NCBI RefSeq assembly: GCF_007197775.1
Contig: NZ_CP041638.1
Location: 1 to 64,000 of the forward strand
DNA from: Thalassotalea sp. PS06
GTDB taxonomy: Bacteria; Pseudomonadota; Gammaproteobacteria; Enterobacterales; Alteromonadaceae
Direction of reading: 5' to 3'
Length of the DNA stretch: 64,000 bases
How positions within the stretch are numbered: the first letter of the stretch is position 1; each line of letters begins with the position of its first letter. The notes beneath the pieces are model-generated. The model saw only the letters and a list, made by a program, of their open reading frames with translations, did not search any database and was not told where the DNA came from. The translations under genes were made by a program, and so were the position numbers. Below are positions 45,322 through 54,543 of this stretch, one piece after another.

Positions 45322-45478
45322 ATACCAATGCCACTAAGTGTTTTCCCACTCAGTGAGAATTTAAAGGCTTTTAGGCAAGGCTTTGATTGCAGAGAACGGT
45401 TTACTCCATTGTCAAAATCAGCAACGCAGGATAAACGCCCTAACTCTGAGTTGCAAAAAAATTTAATGGAATTGGTAT
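45322..45478. repeat. MITE-like element, inverted copy with internal deletion
   Basis: This 157-bp copy runs opposite to the element at 9816-10010. It keeps the outer ATACCAAT / ATTGGTAT ends and most of the inner sequence, but lacks an internal block of about 35 bases. It sits between the predicted promoter and the start codon of the TonB-dependent receptor gene, so it would form part of the mRNA leader. Its fold-back ends make a stem in that leader. Confidence 0.78.
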
Positions 45479-45526
45479 GAATTTAAGCATTGCAACAAAA
45501 TAATAAAACCAAGTGAGAAAACAATA

Positions 45527-48500
45527 ATGTTCACAACAATAAAACTCAATAAGATTGCGTTGGCACTTCTTAATAGCAAAAAAGCCAAACGTACTTCTTC
45601 GCTGGTTTGCGCGTCAGCATTTATGGGACTGCTATCTGCGCCTGCGCTAGCGGAAGAAGAAGCGACACAGGCTCAACAAGCTGCCCAGCAAGATGTAGAA
45701 GTTATTGAAGTCGTCGGTACTAACCGTCGTACTATGACCAAATCCCTGGATATCAAGAAAACCGCAACGGTTATTGGTGATGGTATTTCTGCAGCAGACT
45801 TTGGTGAATTACCAGGTCTATCATTATCTGACGTTATTGAAAATATCGCTGGTGCTTCTGGCCACCGATTTAAAGGTAGCCAAAACGAAATTTCTATACG
45901 TGGCCTTGGATCTTACTGGGGCTATGCAACATTTAATGGTCGTACGATTACCAATGCCGGCCCTGGCCGTGCGGTTAATTTTAAAAAGTTCCCGTCCGAG
46001 TTAGTCGATGGCGTTTTCATTTATAAATCACAATCTGCTGATCTGGTAGAAGGTGGTACGTCTGGTACGATTGAAGTATCTTCCTTACGCGCTGTTGATT
46101 ACGGCAAAGATGAATCAAGAATCGAAGTAACGGGTATTTACAACGATTACTACAGTGACGTTGATGGCGACGACGTGTCACCTTGGGGCGCAAAAATTAC
46201 CGCTTCGACGGTGCAAAACTTTGAAACCGACAACATGGGCGATTTTGGTTTTACCTTAGGTCTTGTGCATTCAGATGATTCTAACCCAGAAGAAAACTAC
46301 GGTGGTAGTTCACAAATGGGTATCTGTGCAACACGTTTAGCCGATGGTACGCCATTGTCTGACAATGGTGGTGACTGTACTAGCACTAGCAGCTCAAATG
46401 AGCAGGCGATTAGTGCTGGTCGTGTAGGTCGTAACCCTCGCACCGATGATGAAGATTTTGATGTATCTATCTACGACCAGTCTTCGATTTTCTATGTTCC
46501 TAACGATGCCTACTGGCGTACCGGTGAAGATGAAGATACCCGTACCAGTATCGTAGGTACTTTCCAATGGATTCCTAACGACGAGTTAAACTTCAACTTC
46601 GACTACGAATATTCTCGCCTTGAATATACCGAAAAACGTATGGAGTTGGGCCTGGATTCACGCCGACGTGCATTGTCTGACCATATTATTGGCGACGATT
46701 ACACCTTGCTATATGCAAAAGGTGAAGCGCGCCCGCAATTACTAGGTGAAGATCGTAACCAGGTGGATGATTATGATGGTTTTGGTCTAAATCTGGAATT
46801 CACGCCAAATGACGATTTAACAATTACCTCTGATCTATCTTACTCTCGCTCTTACCGCTATCGCTTGCGTCATCGTTCTAAGTTCCGCTCTGACGACCGA
46901 TATCAATACGCATTAGATTATCGTGGTAACAATGTACCAACGTTAACCTGGTTAGATGATGATCGTAACGGTCCAATGGATGCCGGTTTTAACGCAGATC
47001 AAGCTTTTGACTCTAACGATATCAACTCCTTTATCCATGATGGCGTTGCTTATGCAGAGTATCGTCGTACTCACGAAGAACGTGAAGATGATATCTGGGC
47101 ATTGAAACTTGATGCAGAATACGTGTTGGACAACGAATTCTTCAGCTCTGTTAAAGCTGGTGTTCGTTACTCAATGGAACATCTTCTTGATTATCAAACC
47201 AATGATGTATCAACCACATTTGCTGGTGAAGAAAGAACGACTGCAACAGATACCGCTGATTTTGACTGGGATGACGAAAACCCAGAAGCTCACATGATGC
47301 TAACTCAGGGTATTGTTAATAACTGTCTGAATGGCCATTACAACGGTAACCTATTCAATCAAGAAGGTGGTGGTTCAGGACAGTTTGTTACCTATGATGC
47401 CAAGTGTTTTATTGGCCAGATGCAAGGGCAAATTGCGGGTAACAATGGCAGCACAGAATTCTACGATATCGGCGAACGTATGGACGGTCGTGACGGTGCT
47501 GACCGTGATGTCGACGAAGATATCCTAGCGGCTTACGTGATGGCGACTATCGATACCGAGTTTGGTGATATTCCAGTAACCGGTAATATTGGTGTTCGTG
47601 CAGTTAAAACCAAAACCCATTCTCGTGGCTGGGGTGACAAGGTTTATATTACCTCAAATGCAGATGGCACATTCAGCGCTGACGTTAACCCTACGGATGA
47701 AATTGAGCGCGTAACACTAGACTCAAGTTATACCAAGTACCTACCAAGCTTAAACTTACGCTTTGATTTGGGTAACGAGTTATACCTTCGTGCCGCAGCA
47801 TATCGTGCGATGTCTCGTTTTCAGCTGAATGCAATGTCTGCCGGTGTAAGCTATGAAATCTGTGAAGACGTTGATGATGAAAGTCAGTGTGATGAAAACA
47901 CCAATACCGATTACTCGCAGGTAGTGCAGAGTGGTCGTGCTAATGGTAACCACATGAATCCTTATATGTCGACCAACTATGATTTATCATTGGAATACTA
48001 TCCAAGTGAAGATTCAGCATTGACGCTAGCGGCATACTACAAAGACTTTACTGGCGGTTACGAAGATGTATTTGAAGACCGTGACATTATTGTAAATCTT
48101 GATGGTGTAGATACGGTTTATCCGAATGTTTCGCACAGTGCTGTACAAACGGCTGATGATGAATCAACTATTACCGGTATTGAATTTACTGCGAATCAGC
48201 ATTTCTCAATGCTTCCTTACCCGTTTAACGGTTTAGGTGCGAGTGTTGCGTATAACTATGCGGATTCTGATTTCGTAACCGAAGAAGTAGGTAGCCCAGG
48301 CTTAGTGCCAGACGCCAACCTATTTGGTTTCTCAAACAACGTAGGTTCTGCGTCTGTTTACTGGGAAGGCGATAAGTTCTCGGTGCGCGTGCTTTATAAG
48401 TACCGTTCTAAGTACTTCCAGCCGAACAACTTACCGTTCCCAACACGTTCACACCGTTACGTACAGGATCAGGATTACTTAGACTTTGCTGCTAAGTACA

Positions 48501-48646
48501 AGATTGCCAAAAACGTTTCGGTTTCGCTTAAAGCCTTGAACTTGCTTGATGAACCTCAGGTTATGACGCGTGGTAATGATACGACTATCGCCGATTACTC
48601 TCGTTCAGGCGCCAAGTTCTACTTAGGTGTTAAAGCGAAATTCTAA
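45527..48646 (+). CDS. TonB-dependent receptor for alginate oligosaccharides
   Basis: The 1,039-residue outer-membrane receptor begins with an extended signal sequence (cleavage near SAPALA, residue 42), then a TonB-box-like VEVIEVVGT, a plug domain (SLSDVIENIAG, NEISIRGLGS) and a 22-strand barrel ending LGVKAKF with terminal phenylalanine. Large Asp-rich loops are present. It is first in an operon-like run with PL6, PL17 and kdgK, so import of alginate fragments is a strong contextual inference. Receptors of this size are typical of polysaccharide loci in marine gammaproteobacteria. Confidence 0.9.
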   Translation: MFTTIKLNKIALALLNSKKAKRTSSLVCASAFMGLLSAPALAEEEATQAQQAAQQDVEVIEVVGTNRRTMTKSLDIKKTATVIGDGISAADFGELPGLSLSDVIENIAGASGHRFKGSQNEISIRGLGSYWGYATFNGRTITNAGPGRAVNFKKFPSELVDGVFIYKSQSADLVEGGTSGTIEVSSLRAVDYGKDESRIEVTGIYNDYYSDVDGDDVSPWGAKITASTVQNFETDNMGDFGFTLGLVHSDDSNPEENYGGSSQMGICATRLADGTPLSDNGGDCTSTSSSNEQAISAGRVGRNPRTDDEDFDVSIYDQSSIFYVPNDAYWRTGEDEDTRTSIVGTFQWIPNDELNFNFDYEYSRLEYTEKRMELGLDSRRRALSDHIIGDDYTLLYAKGEARPQLLGEDRNQVDDYDGFGLNLEFTPNDDLTITSDLSYSRSYRYRLRHRSKFRSDDRYQYALDYRGNNVPTLTWLDDDRNGPMDAGFNADQAFDSNDINSFIHDGVAYAEYRRTHEEREDDIWALKLDAEYVLDNEFFSSVKAGVRYSMEHLLDYQTNDVSTTFAGEERTTATDTADFDWDDENPEAHMMLTQGIVNNCLNGHYNGNLFNQEGGGSGQFVTYDAKCFIGQMQGQIAGNNGSTEFYDIGERMDGRDGADRDVDEDILAAYVMATIDTEFGDIPVTGNIGVRAVKTKTHSRGWGDKVYITSNADGTFSADVNPTDEIERVTLDSSYTKYLPSLNLRFDLGNELYLRAAAYRAMSRFQLNAMSAGVSYEICEDVDDESQCDENTNTDYSQVVQSGRANGNHMNPYMSTNYDLSLEYYPSEDSALTLAAYYKDFTGGYEDVFEDRDIIVNLDGVDTVYPNVSHSAVQTADDESTITGIEFTANQHFSMLPYPFNGLGASVAYNYADSDFVTEEVGSPGLVPDANLFGFSNNVGSASVYWEGDKFSVRVLYKYRSKYFQPNNLPFPTRSHRYVQDQDYLDFAAKYKIAKNVSVSLKALNLLDEPQVMTRGNDTTIADYSRSGAKFYLGVKAKF

Positions 48647-48670
48647 GGTTTAGCAACTTTAGAAAGAAAT

Positions 48671-48688
48671 TTGGCCCTTCGGGGCCAA
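48671..48688 (+). other. UUCG-tetraloop hairpin after the receptor gene
   Basis: TTGGCCC-TTCG-GGGCCAA is a 7-bp stem capped by an exceptionally stable tetraloop, 25 bases after the receptor stop. There is no T-run, so it is likelier an mRNA-stabilising or processing element than a terminator. Confidence 0.65.
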
Positions 48689-48724
48689 TTGGTCCTGATG
48701 TAACTCCCAAACATTAGGATTTCC

Positions 48725-48761
48725 TGAAGCTCTCTTTTACTGCACATATTAGAGAGCTTCA
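48725..48761 (+). other. Second hairpin between receptor and PL6 genes
   Basis: TGAAGCTCTCT / AGAGAGCTTCA is a perfect 11-bp stem with a 15-base loop, followed by ACCCTTTTC. It could act as a weak terminator that lowers lyase expression relative to the receptor, or a stability element. Confidence 0.55.
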
Positions 48762-48783
48762 CCCTTTTCTAGACAACGGAAAA

Positions 48784-51072
48784 ATGAGTGACAACATGGT
48801 TCGTAAGTTAAAACTAGTCAAAACGTTTCTCCCTCTGGTAGCGATAAGCCTGTCATTGTTAAGCAATGCGGTTGCTGCCAAGCAATTCAAAGTTTCTTCT
48901 CAGGAACAGTATTCAAAAGCGCTTAAACAGGTTCAGCCGGGCGACAGCATCATCCTCGCCGATAAGGTTTGGCAGGATTTTGAAATTGTATTCAAAGCCA
49001 AGGGTACTAAAGATAAACCGATTACCTTACAAGCCCAAACCTCAGGAAAGACGGTTCTTTCCGGTCAATCTAATCTGCGCATTGCCGGTGAATACCTCAT
49101 CGTAAAAGGCTTAGTATTTAAAGACGGCTATTCGCCAACCGGTGAAGTTATCTCATTTCGTCGTAATAAAGACGATCTTGCGTCCCATACTCGGGTGACC
49201 GAAGTCGTTATTGACCATTACAGCAATCCGGACAAGTTTGAATCGGATAAATGGGTGGTGATGTATGGTAAGCACAATCGCTTCGATCACTCTCATCTTG
49301 TCGGTAAGAGCAATGCTGGTGTTACCATGGCGGTGCGCTTAAATACTGAGGCTAGCCAGGAAAATCATCATCGAATTGACCACAACTATTTTGGCCCACG
49401 CCCAATTTTAGGCTCCAACGGCGGCGAAACCCTGCGCATTGGCACCAGTCACTATTCTTTAACCGATTCATTTACCATCGTTGAGAACAATTATTTCGAC
49501 CGTTGTAACGGCGAAGTTGAAATTATCTCCAACAAGTCCGGTAAAAATGAATTCCGTGGAAATGTATTTTTTGAGTCTCGCGGTACTTTAACCCTGCGCC
49601 ACGGCAGCGGTAACCTGGTAGAGAATAATGTGTTTTTCGGTAATGGCGTTGATCACACCGGTGGTATTCGCGTTATCAATGGCGACCAGACAATTCGCAA
49701 TAACTACCTGGAAGGTTTGACCGGTTATCGTTTCGGTAGCGGCTTTACGGTTATGAACGGGGTGATTAACTCACCTATCAATCGTTACCATCAGGTTGAA
49801 AATGCATTGATTGAAAATAATACCCTGATCAATGTTGATCACATCCATCTGGCGGCTGGCAGTGATAAAGAGCGACAAGCGGTACCGGTTGATTCTGTGT
49901 TCGCCAACAATCTAATTGTTAATGACACCGATAAAGATAATTTCAGTGTATTTGACGATGTTTCGGGTATTGAGTTTCGTAATAACCTTCGCTCGAAAGT
50001 GTATGAGCCAGCGTTAACCGATGGCTTTACTGATAAAAAGGTAGGCTTAGCAAAAGCGTCTAATGGCTTGTTATATGCAAAAGACGCTGCTGCCAATGTT
50101 GGTGTAAGTAAAGATCTTAAGGTTCTAGATAAAGCCGACACCGGTGTTTCCTGGTACCAAAAGCCGGGCCGCGTTGTCGATTTTGATCAAGGCAAAACCC
50201 ATAAAGTAGCAGATGCCAAGAGTCTGTATGTTGCGATTGAAAACTCAGCATCATCTGACGTGATCAGCCTGGCTCCGGGTGAATACATTCTTGATAAAAT
50301 TATTCCTCTATCCAAAACCATTACTTTCGTTTCCGAGGAAAGTGCAAACCCAGCGGTATTAAAAGTATCTCGCTCAACTACCTTTGATATTCATGACGGT
50401 GGTAATCTGAAGCTGGAAAACCTTGTAATTGACGGCGAATATGCGCCGGATAGTGCTGGTAATGCAGTCATTCGCACCTCGAAAATTCCAATGCTGGCCA
50501 ACTATCGATTTGTCGCTAGCAAGCTTAAAGTGAGCAATCTTGATATCAATCATTCATTCCACTTTTTTGATGCCGGCAATCGTTCATTTGCCAACGAAAT
50601 TTCCATCACCAATAGCCACTTTAGCAAGGTTACCGGTGACATCCTTCGTCTGGATAAAGAGATGGATGACTTAGGTATTTACAATGCAGAGTACGTGACA
50701 CTGAATGAGAATATCTTTGATTCTATTCAGGGTGCGGTTATCAAGTTGTACCGTGGTGGTACTGATGAAAGTACTTTTGGCCCACATTTTACCTTCAACA
50801 ATAACCAGGTGATTAACACCGGCAAAGGTAAGCGTAATAAGTACAAAGCTTCCCTTTATTTACATGGTGTGCAGGTAAGTGATATCGAAGAAAATGAGTT
50901 TTCTCAAAGTGCAGGTATCCGTATCGAACATACCGTTGGTGAACCGCAAACCTTGGTTAAATCCAATAACTTTACCGCGACACCAAAAGTAAGTGTTGAA
51001 GAGTTAAACTTCCCGGGAGAAATTACTGCCACCCTGGAAGATAATCATTATCAGGCTGCGGCCAAGAAATAA
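48784..51072 (+). CDS. Alginate lyase, polysaccharide lyase family 6
   Basis: The 762-residue precursor has a signal peptide (to about residue 32, ...SNAVAA) and two beta-helix regions, as in the two-domain PL6 enzymes. The catalytic pair corresponds to K251 (ISNKSGK) and R272 (LTLRHGSG), and the calcium ligands to N212, E244 and E246. These have exactly the spacing of N181, E213, E215, K220 and R241 in the characterised enzyme AlyGC. It beta-eliminates polyuronate, giving unsaturated products. ATG 48784 or 48796 could be used. Confidence 0.93.
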   Translation: MSDNMVRKLKLVKTFLPLVAISLSLLSNAVAAKQFKVSSQEQYSKALKQVQPGDSIILADKVWQDFEIVFKAKGTKDKPITLQAQTSGKTVLSGQSNLRIAGEYLIVKGLVFKDGYSPTGEVISFRRNKDDLASHTRVTEVVIDHYSNPDKFESDKWVVMYGKHNRFDHSHLVGKSNAGVTMAVRLNTEASQENHHRIDHNYFGPRPILGSNGGETLRIGTSHYSLTDSFTIVENNYFDRCNGEVEIISNKSGKNEFRGNVFFESRGTLTLRHGSGNLVENNVFFGNGVDHTGGIRVINGDQTIRNNYLEGLTGYRFGSGFTVMNGVINSPINRYHQVENALIENNTLINVDHIHLAAGSDKERQAVPVDSVFANNLIVNDTDKDNFSVFDDVSGIEFRNNLRSKVYEPALTDGFTDKKVGLAKASNGLLYAKDAAANVGVSKDLKVLDKADTGVSWYQKPGRVVDFDQGKTHKVADAKSLYVAIENSASSDVISLAPGEYILDKIIPLSKTITFVSEESANPAVLKVSRSTTFDIHDGGNLKLENLVIDGEYAPDSAGNAVIRTSKIPMLANYRFVASKLKVSNLDINHSFHFFDAGNRSFANEISITNSHFSKVTGDILRLDKEMDDLGIYNAEYVTLNENIFDSIQGAVIKLYRGGTDESTFGPHFTFNNNQVINTGKGKRNKYKASLYLHGVQVSDIEENEFSQSAGIRIEHTVGEPQTLVKSNNFTATPKVSVEELNFPGEITATLEDNHYQAAAKK

Positions 51073-51084
51073 GGAATAAAGAAA

Positions 51085-53364
51085 GTGTTGTATTCCCGTT
51101 TGTTATCTAGTTTTCAATCGATTGGCCGTCTTATTAAAGGTGCCAGTATTAAAGGTGCCAAAGGGATTGGCCTGTTCGCCGTATTGGCAGTTTTTATGAG
51201 TGTTCAGGGCGTTGCAAAAGCCGCCGATAACAATGCTCATCCGAGGCTTGTGGTCAGTGCATCGGATGTCCCTCAGATGCAAAAAGCGATTGAGCAGGCG
51301 GGTAGCTTTCAACAGGCCTTTACCGCATTAAAATCTCAGGTTGATAGTCAGCTACAACACGCTATCAATATCCCGGTCCCAAACGATGCCGGTGGTGGTT
51401 TTACCCACGAACAGCACAAGCGCAACTATCGTTTGATGCATGATGCGGGGATCTTATTTCAGTTAACTCAGGACAAAAAATACGCCGACCATGCCATCGC
51501 GATGTTGGAAGGCTACGCGAAGATGTATCCGGATTTGCCATTGCATCCAAAGCAAAAAGAGCAGGCGCCAGGGCGTTTATTCTGGCAAAGCCTGAACGAA
51601 GCGGTATTTTTGGTTTATACCATCCAGGGTTATGATTTCGTATATGATTATGCGAGCAAAGCGCAGCGTGAAACCATTGAAAATGGCCTGTTTCGCCCAA
51701 TCGCGAAGTTCCTGTCTTCTGATTCACCACAAACCTTCGATAAGATCCACAACCATGGTACCTGGGCAACTGCCGCCGTTGGTATGACTGGCCTGGTTCT
51801 TGGTGAAGATGAGTGGGTTGAACAAGCACTTTATGGATTGGATAAATCCGGTACTGGCGGTTTCATGCGTCAGCTGGACGAGCTGTTTTCTCCGCAAGGC
51901 TATTACACAGAAGGTCCTTATTATCAACGTTATGCGCTAATGCCTTTTGTGCTGTTTGCAAAATCTGTTGAGGTAAATCAGCCGGAACGTAAGATTTTCG
52001 AATATCGCGATAGCATTTTGCTAAAAGCTATCGATACCACCATCCAACTTAGTTATGACCGTTTGTTCTTCCCGATTAATGATGCAATCAAAGACAAAGG
52101 TATCGATACCGTTGAACTGGTTTACGGCGTTACTATCGCTTATGGCTTGACTAACAATGCGCAATTGCTGGATATCGCTAAGCAACAGGACCAGGTATTG
52201 CTAACCGGTGACGGGCTAAATGTCGCTCAGGCGATTGATGCTGGTAAAGCACAGCCATATCACTTTGCCAGTAAAGAGTTTGGTGACGGCCAGGATGGCA
52301 AGCAGGGAGCGCTTGTTGTCATGCGCGCCAATCAAGATGATAAAACCGCACCTGAGAAGCATCAGGCTGTAGTTTTCAAAGCCACCGCTCAAGGTATGGG
52401 CCACGGCCATTTCGACAAACTCAATTGGATTTTCTACGACAATGGTCATGAAGTTGTTAGTGATTACGGTGCTGCCCGTTTCCTTAATGTAGAAGCCAAA
52501 TATGGTGGTCACTACTTAAAAGAAAACAAGAGCTACGCGAAACAGACAATTGCCCATAACACACTAGTAGTTGCTGAGCGCAGTCACTTTAAAGGCAACA
52601 CCAAACGAGGTAACCAGTATTCACCTGAGGTGACCTTGTTTGATACCGATGAAAATCTTTCGATTTCTTCGGCATTCATTGATACCGCTTATAAAGGGGT
52701 GGCGATGCGCCGTACACAAGCCTTAGTTTCTGTTGAAGGGCGTGACTTGCCGGTAGTGATTGATGTGTTTAACGTACGTGGTGATAAAAAGCGTCAATAT
52801 GATCTGCCGCTTCACTTCAACGGCCATTTAATGGATACGACGGCAACATTGAAATCCAATACAACGTCATTGGCACCACTTGGTAGCAGAGATGGTTACC
52901 AACATTTGTGGTTAACTGCAGAAGCTAAGCCTGAGCAACCGCTAAGTAAAGTAACATGGTTGAATGATGATCGCTTCTACACCATGAGCACAAAAACGCT
53001 CGATGGTATGAAGCTGTTATTCACCCGCACTGGTGCTAATGATCCGGATTTCAATCTGCGCGAAGACAAAGCCTTTATTTACCGCTTGGATAAAGCCAAA
53101 GACGTTGATTTTGTCAGCTTGTTAGAGGTGCATGGTGAGTACAACCCGAGCAAAGAATTCACCTTAGAAGCGCATTCCCAGCTTGAAGGTCTTGATTACA
53201 CCACAGAGGGTGATGTGCAGGTCGTTAGCTTTAAGCTGCAGGGCTCACCAGCGATGATCCTTGCGTTTGCGCCGGAAGGTAAAACAGAGCAAGAGTATCA
53301 GTTCTCTTATCAAGGTCAGCAATACAAATTTAGTGGCCAGTATGCGCTACTGTCGCAACAGTAA
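51085..53364 (+). CDS. Oligoalginate lyase, polysaccharide lyase family 17
   Basis: The 759-residue enzyme has an N-terminal membrane or signal segment (about 27-47, ending VAKAA), an (alpha/alpha) toroid and a heparinase II/III-like beta-sheet domain (about 390-620). Catalytic candidates N223 and H224 (IHNHGTW), Y280 (TEGPYYQRY) and Y473 are spaced as N201, H202, Y258 and Y450 in Alg17c of Saccharophagus. It exolytically releases unsaturated uronate monomers. The start is a GTG with AAGGA 9 bases upstream, 12 bases after the PL6 stop, so the two lyases are co-translated. Confidence 0.93.
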   Translation: MLYSRLLSSFQSIGRLIKGASIKGAKGIGLFAVLAVFMSVQGVAKAADNNAHPRLVVSASDVPQMQKAIEQAGSFQQAFTALKSQVDSQLQHAINIPVPNDAGGGFTHEQHKRNYRLMHDAGILFQLTQDKKYADHAIAMLEGYAKMYPDLPLHPKQKEQAPGRLFWQSLNEAVFLVYTIQGYDFVYDYASKAQRETIENGLFRPIAKFLSSDSPQTFDKIHNHGTWATAAVGMTGLVLGEDEWVEQALYGLDKSGTGGFMRQLDELFSPQGYYTEGPYYQRYALMPFVLFAKSVEVNQPERKIFEYRDSILLKAIDTTIQLSYDRLFFPINDAIKDKGIDTVELVYGVTIAYGLTNNAQLLDIAKQQDQVLLTGDGLNVAQAIDAGKAQPYHFASKEFGDGQDGKQGALVVMRANQDDKTAPEKHQAVVFKATAQGMGHGHFDKLNWIFYDNGHEVVSDYGAARFLNVEAKYGGHYLKENKSYAKQTIAHNTLVVAERSHFKGNTKRGNQYSPEVTLFDTDENLSISSAFIDTAYKGVAMRRTQALVSVEGRDLPVVIDVFNVRGDKKRQYDLPLHFNGHLMDTTATLKSNTTSLAPLGSRDGYQHLWLTAEAKPEQPLSKVTWLNDDRFYTMSTKTLDGMKLLFTRTGANDPDFNLREDKAFIYRLDKAKDVDFVSLLEVHGEYNPSKEFTLEAHSQLEGLDYTTEGDVQVVSFKLQGSPAMILAFAPEGKTEQEYQFSYQGQQYKFSGQYALLSQQ

Positions 53365-53401
53365 TCTTCGAATAATTAACTGCTGCAACAATAAATCTAA
53401 C

Positions 53402-53425
53402 GCGGGACATATTAGCTTGTCCCGC
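53402..53425 (+). other. Hairpin between PL17 and kdgK
   Basis: GCGGGACA / TGTCCCGC with an 8-base loop stands 37 bases after PL17. No T-run follows, so it may be an mRNA processing or stability element separating the lyase and kinase portions. Confidence 0.6.
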
Positions 53426-53475
53426 ATCTTAGTTACCGATAATCGTTTATCTACTCCTGAAGGAAATTGTTTCAA

Positions 53476-54414
53476 ATGAATAAAATCGTATTAATGGGCG
53501 AATGTATGATTGAACTGCTGCAAAACAAGCAGACCGGTCAGATTGCCGGTCAATCGTTTGCTGGCGATGTCTATAATTCTGCGGTTTATTTAAAGCGTTT
53601 GTTTCCTAACATTGATACCCAGTTATTAACCGCAATTGGCACCGACAGTATGAGTGATGCCATGCTCTCGACATTTAGCAGTGAAGGCTTAAATAATCCC
53701 TTGGTGTTTCGCGATGCTGAGCGTTTGCCTGGCATTTACCTGGTACAAACTGACGATCAGGGGGAGCGCTCATTCTTATATTGGCGTGAAAGCGCTGCTG
53801 CTCGTCAGGTTATGCAATTTGTTGACGGTAGCGAGACGCTAAATCTAAGTGCTGGCGATGTGTTTTTCTTCACCGGGATATCTTTGGCTATCCTGGAAAA
53901 ATCCCATCGTGAAAAATTCTGGTCGTTAGTAAACGACTTAAAACAGCAAGGTGTAAAAATTGCTTTCGATCTTAATTACCGTGCGCGATTATGGTCAACT
54001 CTTGAAGATGCGCAGCAGCAGTTTGCCAATGCTTATCGGGTTGCCGATATCTTAATTCCTGGTGTTGATGACTTTCAGCAAATGTATCCATCCTTATGCA
54101 ATGATGCAATGGAGCCAGTACATACGGTAATCGAATTTTTCCAGGAATATGAATACACCGAGCTAGTGATTAAAAATGGCGAGAAAAACATTATCGTTAT
54201 GACGCCAGACGAGAGTCATGAAATTGACGTGCAACCTGTCACTAATGTTGTTGATACTACTTCGGCGGGCGATTCCTTTAACGGTGCTTATTTAGGGGCG
54301 AGAATTGCTGGAAAATCTCTGCCAGATGCCACCAGGCTCGCGGCAAGCGTTGCTGGTGAAGTAATTCAGCACCCAGGAGCCATCGTGCCTAAAGAGGCCT
54401 TTAAAAGCTTTTAA
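53476..54414 (+). CDS. kdgK: 2-dehydro-3-deoxygluconokinase
   Basis: KdgK phosphorylates KDG to KDPG, feeding Eda. The 312-residue PfkB-family kinase (from ATG 53476; an in-frame TTG lies at 53467) has the N-terminal MGECMIELL, the LPGIYLVQTDDQGERSF-like substrate region and the ATP/anion-hole motif DTTSAGDSFNGAYLG with the catalytic Asp in GDSFNG. GAAGGA at 53458-53463 is the ribosome-binding site. It is the last gene of the receptor-lyase operon. Confidence 0.94.
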   Translation: MNKIVLMGECMIELLQNKQTGQIAGQSFAGDVYNSAVYLKRLFPNIDTQLLTAIGTDSMSDAMLSTFSSEGLNNPLVFRDAERLPGIYLVQTDDQGERSFLYWRESAAARQVMQFVDGSETLNLSAGDVFFFTGISLAILEKSHREKFWSLVNDLKQQGVKIAFDLNYRARLWSTLEDAQQQFANAYRVADILIPGVDDFQQMYPSLCNDAMEPVHTVIEFFQEYEYTELVIKNGEKNIIVMTPDESHEIDVQPVTNVVDTTSAGDSFNGAYLGARIAGKSLPDATRLAASVAGEVIQHPGAIVPKEAFKSF

Positions 54415-54446
54415 CCGTTTAAAACTAACGATACCTAACTCTCCCC

Positions 54447-54480
54447 AAACCGCTATCGCTTAACCGCATAGCGGTTTTTT
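54447..54480 (+). terminator. Terminator after kdgK
   Basis: AAACCGCTAT / ATAGCGGTTTTTT with an 11-base loop lies 33 bases after the kdgK stop and closes the alginate locus. Confidence 0.92.
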
Positions 54481-54543
54481 ACGTTTCTAAGTACCAATTT
54501 TCCATTTCTGTGCAAAGCTTATTTTGTATCTTTGAGGGTATGT

